The notes beneath the pieces were generated by a model. The model was not told the DNA's origin. It searched no databases and saw only the letters and a list, made by a program, of their open reading frames with translations. A DNA stretch of 64,000 bases from Vandammella animalimorsus (lineage in GTDB: Bacteria; Pseudomonadota; Gammaproteobacteria; Burkholderiales; Burkholderiaceae_C). Positions 59,831 through 64,000 of this stretch are shown here, one piece after another. The position numbers were made by a program, and so were the translations under genes. Each line of letters begins with the position of its first letter. The first letter of the stretch is position 1. The stretch is taken from the NCBI RefSeq assembly GCF_002285265.1, contig NZ_NSJB01000001.1:186001-250000 (forward strand). The letters run 5' to 3'.

Positions 59831-61312
59831 ATGGACCCCCTACTGGATCACGACGAAGACGGCGGCAGCTTCGAGGCGTATTTCCGCGCCCCGGCGCTGG
59901 CTGCCCAAGCGCCCCTGGCCTGGGCGCTGGGGCAGCGGCTGGATCTGTTGGATGCGCTGCGCAGCCTGTTTTCCGGGCCGCGCCACGTGGTGCAGCTGCG
60001 CCTGTGGTGCTTTCTGGAGCTGGCCAGCACGCCCAAGGGGCGCGTGGCGCGCGATGATCTGAATCTGTTGTTTCACGCCCTGCAGCCGCAGGCGCTGGAG
60101 AACGCGCTCAAGCGCCTGCGCGAGGCCGGCTTGCTGGTGTGGGACGCCACGCAGCAGGACTATGCCCTGTCTGATTTGGCGCGGCAGGTGCACAGCCTGC
60201 TGGCGCCGCTGACACAGGCTGCCAGTGAGGACGATGATCTGGCCGGCCTGCTGGCTCAGGTGGCCGGCGCGCAGGCCCTGGGCCTGGCCGACGCCACGCA
60301 GCTCAAGCACCTGCACGCCCAGCTGGCGCGCCTGCACGATGAGTTTGCCGATGCCATTGCCAGCGGCTCCGAGGCGCGGCTGCGCCAGGCCCAGCCGCGC
60401 TTTGCGCGCGCGCTGACCCTGGTCGAGCGCGCCGGGCAGGCGCTGACGGCGCTGATCCGCAGCGACAGCGGCGATGTGCGGCTCGAGCGCGAGGCGCGCG
60501 CGCTGGGCCACGCCCAGGCGCGGCTGCTGTCCATGGCCAGCCAGTTCAACCGCGCCATGCAGCAGGCCGACCGCCAGCGCGTCACGCTGGGCAGCATCGG
60601 CGTGACCAGCTCCGACGTGCGCGACTGGCTGCGCGAACACGCGGCCCTGCCCGCGCTGCTGGACGGCGCGCTGGCGCTGGGCGTGCAGCCCTGGCTGCTC
60701 AGCCAGCACGATTTGCTGGACGTGGCCGAGGCCGAGTTCGAGCGCGAGCGGCCCGACCCGCAGCGCAGCAACGCCTTGCCGCCGCCGGCCAATGCCGCAG
60801 GCGGCACGCTGGACGTGCCCAGCCTGCCCGAGGAATTGCATGGCCTGATCGAGCTGCTGGCGCAGTGGCAGGCATCGGCCCAGCAGGCCGGGCCGGCCGA
60901 TGCGCAGGACGACGTGCAGGCCGACGTGCAGCCCGATACCCAGGGCGATGGCCCAGCCGCCGCGCCGCCGCGCCCCCTGCACGAGGCCGTGCTGGGCGGG
61001 CGCTTTGCGCAGGCCGCCTACCGCATGCAATTGCTGCCGCTGCTGGGCGATGCCCAGGCGCAAACCCTCAAGGGCCAGACCGGCGAGCTGGCGCGTTCGG
61101 GCTGGCGCGCCTCGCTCTCGCCGCGCGTGCTGCCGCTGCAACACCACGCCGTGCAGGCCATGAGCGAAGGCTGCCTGCACCCCGAGCAATCCCCGCCGCC
61201 CACCTGGCCGGCCGTGGCGCTGCCGACCGCCCAGGTTGCCCAGGCCGCCCAGGTCACAGCCGCCGGCCCGCGCCGTGGCCGCCCCCCGCGAAAAAATTCT
61301 TCCAAACCATGA
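59831..61312 (+). CDS. Condensin-like kleisin subunit (JetA/MksF-like) of an SMC operon
   Basis: A 493-residue protein, first of three overlapping genes. Residues 40-120 look like a winged helix (HVVQLRLWCFLELASTPKGR, ENALKRLREAGLLVWDATQQ), followed by a long helical region (120-340) and an alanine/glutamine-rich C-terminus. Size, position and partners fit the kleisin of Wadjet (JetA) or Mks (MksF) complexes, but the sequence itself is divergent and no Pfam assignment is claimed. An AATAAT hexamer lies seven bases before the ATG without a ribosome site. Its stop overlaps the next gene as ATGA. Confidence 0.65.
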   Translation: MDPLLDHDEDGGSFEAYFRAPALAAQAPLAWALGQRLDLLDALRSLFSGPRHVVQLRLWCFLELASTPKGRVARDDLNLLFHALQPQALENALKRLREAGLLVWDATQQDYALSDLARQVHSLLAPLTQAASEDDDLAGLLAQVAGAQALGLADATQLKHLHAQLARLHDEFADAIASGSEARLRQAQPRFARALTLVERAGQALTALIRSDSGDVRLEREARALGHAQARLLSMASQFNRAMQQADRQRVTLGSIGVTSSDVRDWLREHAALPALLDGALALGVQPWLLSQHDLLDVAEAEFERERPDPQRSNALPPPANAAGGTLDVPSLPEELHGLIELLAQWQASAQQAGPADAQDDVQADVQPDTQGDGPAAAPPRPLHEAVLGGRFAQAAYRMQLLPLLGDAQAQTLKGQTGELARSGWRASLSPRVLPLQHHAVQAMSEGCLHPEQSPPPTWPAVALPTAQVAQAAQVTAAGPRRGRPPRKNSSKP

Positions 61313-62106
61313 ACAGCACAACCGACGAAGCGGCCCTGCTGGCCGCCGAGCTGCTGGCGCGCCGCTGGCTGCCGCGCCAGCACCCGCGCATCCGCCGCGC
61401 CCTGGTCGATGCCGACCTCTGGCAGGCGCTGGAGCAGCGCCTGGCCGGCGTGGGCCTGCGCCTGGTGGACAACATCCACGCCGACCACGTCACGGTGGCG
61501 CTGGCGCGCAGCGCCGAGAACGCCGTGCTGGGCGAGACCGGGCTGGCCAGCCACAACAACTTTGAGCTGCCGCGCGATGGCGTCTCGCTGCTGGTGGTGC
61601 TGTGGGCGCTGATCGTGCTGCCCAAGCGCGAGCGCCAGGCCGCGCGCGACAACGCCGCCGAAGGCCCCGGCCAGGGCGAGATGTTCGCCAGCGAAAAGCC
61701 CATGCCCAAGGCCGCCAGCGTCAGCCCGCTGGTCTCCTACAAAGCGTTGTTGGCCGACTTCGGCGCGCAGCTGGGTAAGAAAACCCGGTTGGACATGAAC
61801 CTCAAGCGGCTGGAGAACCACGGCTTCATCCTGCGCCGTGGCGACGACATCGCCGAAGGCCCGCTGCTGGACTTGCTGCTGGACTACGACGTGATGGCGC
61901 CGCGCATCTTGGAAGGCACGCTGGCCCAGGTGCTCGAACGCGCCCGCGCCACCCAGGCCCAGGCTGGGCCAGAAGCGGCATCGGATGAGGCCGCATCGGA
62001 AGAGACCTGGGCAGAGGCTGCGGCTGAAGCTGCGCCTGCGCGCCCATCGGATGCGCCCCCCGCTGGCGCCGACCTTGGCCCCGCCGCCCAGCCGCCCGCA
62101 GCCTGA
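61309..62106 (+). CDS. MukE/JetB-like (DUF4194-type) subunit of an SMC operon
   Basis: A 265-residue protein starting inside the kleisin stop. The core ALEQRLAGVGLRLVDNIHAD, LLVVLWALIVLPKRERQAAR and LENHGFILRRGDDIAEGPLL form a tandem winged-helix pattern like MukE, MksE and the DUF4194 JetB proteins, which bridge the kleisin and SMC heads. The final 60 residues are alanine/glutamate-rich and probably disordered. Fourteen bases separate it from the SMC gene. The assignment rests on architecture and context. Confidence 0.68.
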   Translation: MNSTTDEAALLAAELLARRWLPRQHPRIRRALVDADLWQALEQRLAGVGLRLVDNIHADHVTVALARSAENAVLGETGLASHNNFELPRDGVSLLVVLWALIVLPKRERQAARDNAAEGPGQGEMFASEKPMPKAASVSPLVSYKALLADFGAQLGKKTRLDMNLKRLENHGFILRRGDDIAEGPLLDLLLDYDVMAPRILEGTLAQVLERARATQAQAGPEAASDEAASEETWAEAAAEAAPARPSDAPPAGADLGPAAQPPAA

Positions 62107-62120
62107 ACCGAACCTGCCCC

Positions 62121-64000
62121 ATGTTTCACCTCCAATCCATCGAACTGCTGCACTGGGACTACTGCCAGCGCCTGAGCCTGCCGCTGGACGGCGCCATCAT
62201 CACCGTGGCCGGGCCCAACGGCTCGGGCAAGACCACGCTGCTGGATGCCATGCGCACCCTGCTGGGCCTGGAATGCTCGGGCGGGCGCAGCTTCAAGACC
62301 TACGCGCGCCACGCCAATGCCGATGCCTCCTGGCTGCGCGCCGTGGTGGACAACCGCCCGCGCACGCGGCAAAGCTCCAGCCGCCCCTTTGCGCGCAACC
62401 TGCTGTATGCCGACCAGGTCACGCTGGCTTGCCGCATCCAGCGCAACAGCGGCGACTGGCAGCGGCGCTACTACATGGCCGATGGCGACGTGGCCATCGA
62501 GCAGCTGCTGGAGTTGCCCGACAAGGACTGGCTGGGCATCGAGCACTGGCGCCGCCGGCTGGAGACGGCCGGCCTCTCGCGCGCCATCGCCCGCGTGTTG
62601 GCGCTGGAGCAGGGCCAGACCGACCGCCTGTGCGAATACTCGCCCAAGGAGCTGCTGCGCCTGGTGTTCGACGTGTTCGGCGACCAGGAAGTGCTGGACC
62701 GCTACGAGGAAGCGCGCCGCCACCAGCGCGACGTGGCCGACGAAGCCGAGGCCGCCGCCAAGGAGCTGGCCCACGGCCAGGCCCAGCTGGCGCTGGTGGA
62801 GGCACGCCTGAACCTCTACCGCCAGTACCAGGCCAAGCTGCGCGAGCGCGAGCGCCTGCACACCGAGGTCATCCCCGTGCTGGAATGGCGCGACGCGCGC
62901 GAGGCCATGCTCGCTGAGGCCCGGGAGCTGCACCGCCAGCGCCTGGAGCACGGCAAAAGCCTGGCGCGCCAGCGCCAGGACCGCCAGGCGCTGCTGCAAC
63001 TGGCGCAGCGGCAAGAGCAACTGGCCGCACAGCTGGCCCAGGCCGACGCCCTGCGCAAGGCCGCGCAAGAGGCCCTGAGCGAAGCGCGCGGGCATGAAAC
63101 CCCGGTCGAGGCCCTGGTGCGCCAGGCCGACGAGCTGCACGCGCTGGCCCAGGTCGAAGGCGATGCCCAGCAACTGGCCCTGCGCGTGCAGCAACTGCAG
63201 CAGCAGCGCCAGGCGCACGAGCGCGACTGGCACACCCGCCAGCAAGAGCGCGAGGCCGCGCAGCGCGCCCTCGAACAGCTGCGCAGCGCCCGCACCGCCC
63301 CGCGCCCGGAGGACGCCACGCGCTTTGCCCAGCTGCTGCGCCAGCAGGGCATTGCCCACCACTTCGTGGCCGAGGCCATCGAAATCACCGACGAGCACTG
63401 GCGCGCCGCCGCCGAAGGCGTGCTGCGCAGCGCGCGCTGGGTGGTGGTGCTGGACGATCCCGCCGACGAAGCCCGCGCCAGCCAGCTGGCCGAGCAGCAG
63501 CGCTACCGCCACTACCTCGTGGCCGACGCCGCGCCCGCGCCCCAGCGCGTGCCGCCGCACAGCCTGCTGGCCGCGCTGCACGTGGCCGCGCCGCTGCCCG
63601 CGTGGCTGCTCAGGACGCTGGCGGCCATCCGCTGCGTGCCCGACACTGTCGCCGGCTTTGCCGCCGGGGGCGAGTGGATTACCCCGCAGGCCTACTGGCG
63701 CGACGGCCGCGGCGGGCGCAGCGTTTGGGTGCCGCCCAGCCAACACCAGTTCGGCGCCGCTGCGCTGGCCGCGCGGCGCGAATCCATCGAGCAGCGCCTG
63801 GCCGAGCTGGACGCGCAGCTGCAGGCCATCGCCCAGCGGCAGCGCGAAGCTGAGCGCCAGCTGCAGGCGGCCAAGGCCGCCGCCGCCGGCCACCGCGCCG
63901 CCGAGGAGCTGGCGCGCCGCAGCGAGGAATTTGCCACCGCGCGCAGCCAGCTGGCGCAGCTGCGCCAGGCGCGCATCAGCGCCGGCCAGCGCTACGCCGA
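62121..64000 (+). CDS. SMC-like ATPase (JetC/MksB-like), truncated by the window end
   Basis: The first 626 codons of an SMC protein. The N-terminal head has Walker A GPNGSGKTTLLDAM at residues 31-44 and an FxxxxIxLLHWxxxQ-type start as in MukB-like proteins. A Q-loop-like LALEQGQTDRLCEYSPKELL follows near residue 160. Residues about 190-390 are coiled coil, 395-520 resemble a hinge (VVLDDPADEARASQLAEQQ), and coiled coil returns after 550. The returning coil, ABC signature and Walker B lie beyond 64000. With its partners it should form a DNA-loop-extruding complex. Confidence 0.8.
   Translation, partial: MFHLQSIELLHWDYCQRLSLPLDGAIITVAGPNGSGKTTLLDAMRTLLGLECSGGRSFKTYARHANADASWLRAVVDNRPRTRQSSSRPFARNLLYADQVTLACRIQRNSGDWQRRYYMADGDVAIEQLLELPDKDWLGIEHWRRRLETAGLSRAIARVLALEQGQTDRLCEYSPKELLRLVFDVFGDQEVLDRYEEARRHQRDVADEAEAAAKELAHGQAQLALVEARLNLYRQYQAKLRERERLHTEVIPVLEWRDAREAMLAEARELHRQRLEHGKSLARQRQDRQALLQLAQRQEQLAAQLAQADALRKAAQEALSEARGHETPVEALVRQADELHALAQVEGDAQQLALRVQQLQQQRQAHERDWHTRQQEREAAQRALEQLRSARTAPRPEDATRFAQLLRQQGIAHHFVAEAIEITDEHWRAAAEGVLRSARWVVVLDDPADEARASQLAEQQRYRHYLVADAAPAPQRVPPHSLLAALHVAAPLPAWLLRTLAAIRCVPDTVAGFAAGGEWITPQAYWRDGRGGRSVWVPPSQHQFGAAALAARRESIEQRLAELDAQLQAIAQRQREAERQLQAAKAAAAGHRAAEELARRSEEFATARSQLAQLRQARISAGQRYA

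Noticed and set aside
61884-63893. A 669-codon minus-strand frame opposite the SMC gene
   Set aside because: It is antisense to a gene with a clear Walker A and coiled coils; the predicted protein is glycine/leucine/glutamine-rich noise.

Overview
The window is GC-rich, gene-dense chromosomal DNA from a betaproteobacterium of the Burkholderiales, most likely Comamonadaceae. The grounds are gene content (TctBA transporter, KdsB/Trm112 pair, dapA-bamC-MBL cluster, folC-SPOR-cvpA-purF cluster, hemA-prfA-prmC cluster, SpecificRecomb membrane protein, FbpABC) and alanine/arginine/glutamine-rich proteins. No species can be named from sequence alone.

Layout. 1-1560: a short AT-rich flank, a complete IS3-family element, a bidirectional terminator and tRNA-Val. 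1.6-9.7 kb: HU, pgsA, uvrC (minus), then a PLP amino-acid decarboxylase and the SpecificRecomb-type membrane protein (plus). 9.8-13.6 kb: a minus-strand set that looks iron-linked (DUF3649, PepSY membrane protein, DUF3325, YncE-like lipoprotein). 13.7-21 kb: DEAD-box helicase, kdsB/trm112-like, a small secreted protein, a TolC-family protein and an acyl-CoA synthetase. 21-27 kb: greA, DUF4149, an MFS transporter, a 43-residue membrane protein, dapA-bamC-MBL hydrolase. 27-34 kb: RoxA-like hydroxylase, FKBP prolyl isomerase, Bax-inhibitor-1 family protein, tctBA, an SDR. 34.1-34.9 kb: a RelE-type toxin with an unusual partner. 34.9-40.9 kb: a double-length UvrA with four ABC ATPase domains. 41-45.5 kb: lipoprotein, prmC, prfA, hemA (minus). 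45.8-53.6 kb: acpS, a small conserved protein, nagZ, a PheC-like protein, then folC-SPOR-cvpA-purF (plus). 53.7-59.7 kb: a small secreted protein, a molbindin, queC-yhhQ under a probable preQ1-I riboswitch, and Fur-type fbpABC. 59.8-64 kb: a three-gene condensin-like (JetABC/MksFEB) operon cut off by the window end.

Most genes are core metabolism, DNA repair, envelope assembly and translation. Accessory or unusual content is concentrated at the left end (IS and AT-rich flank beside a tRNA), the toxin module, the four-ATPase UvrA with a repeat-derived linker, two copies of a 95-base hairpin repeat, and the SMC operon at the right end, which is the best candidate for a defence system. Several leaders carry visible RNA-level control: greA (tandem terminator-like hairpins), yhhQ-queC (preQ1-I-like aptamer), the DUF3649 operon (promoter, Fur-like site and terminator before the first gene), and fbpA/fbpB (intercistronic hairpin). 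All functional names come from reading motifs and family resemblance; no database search was run.
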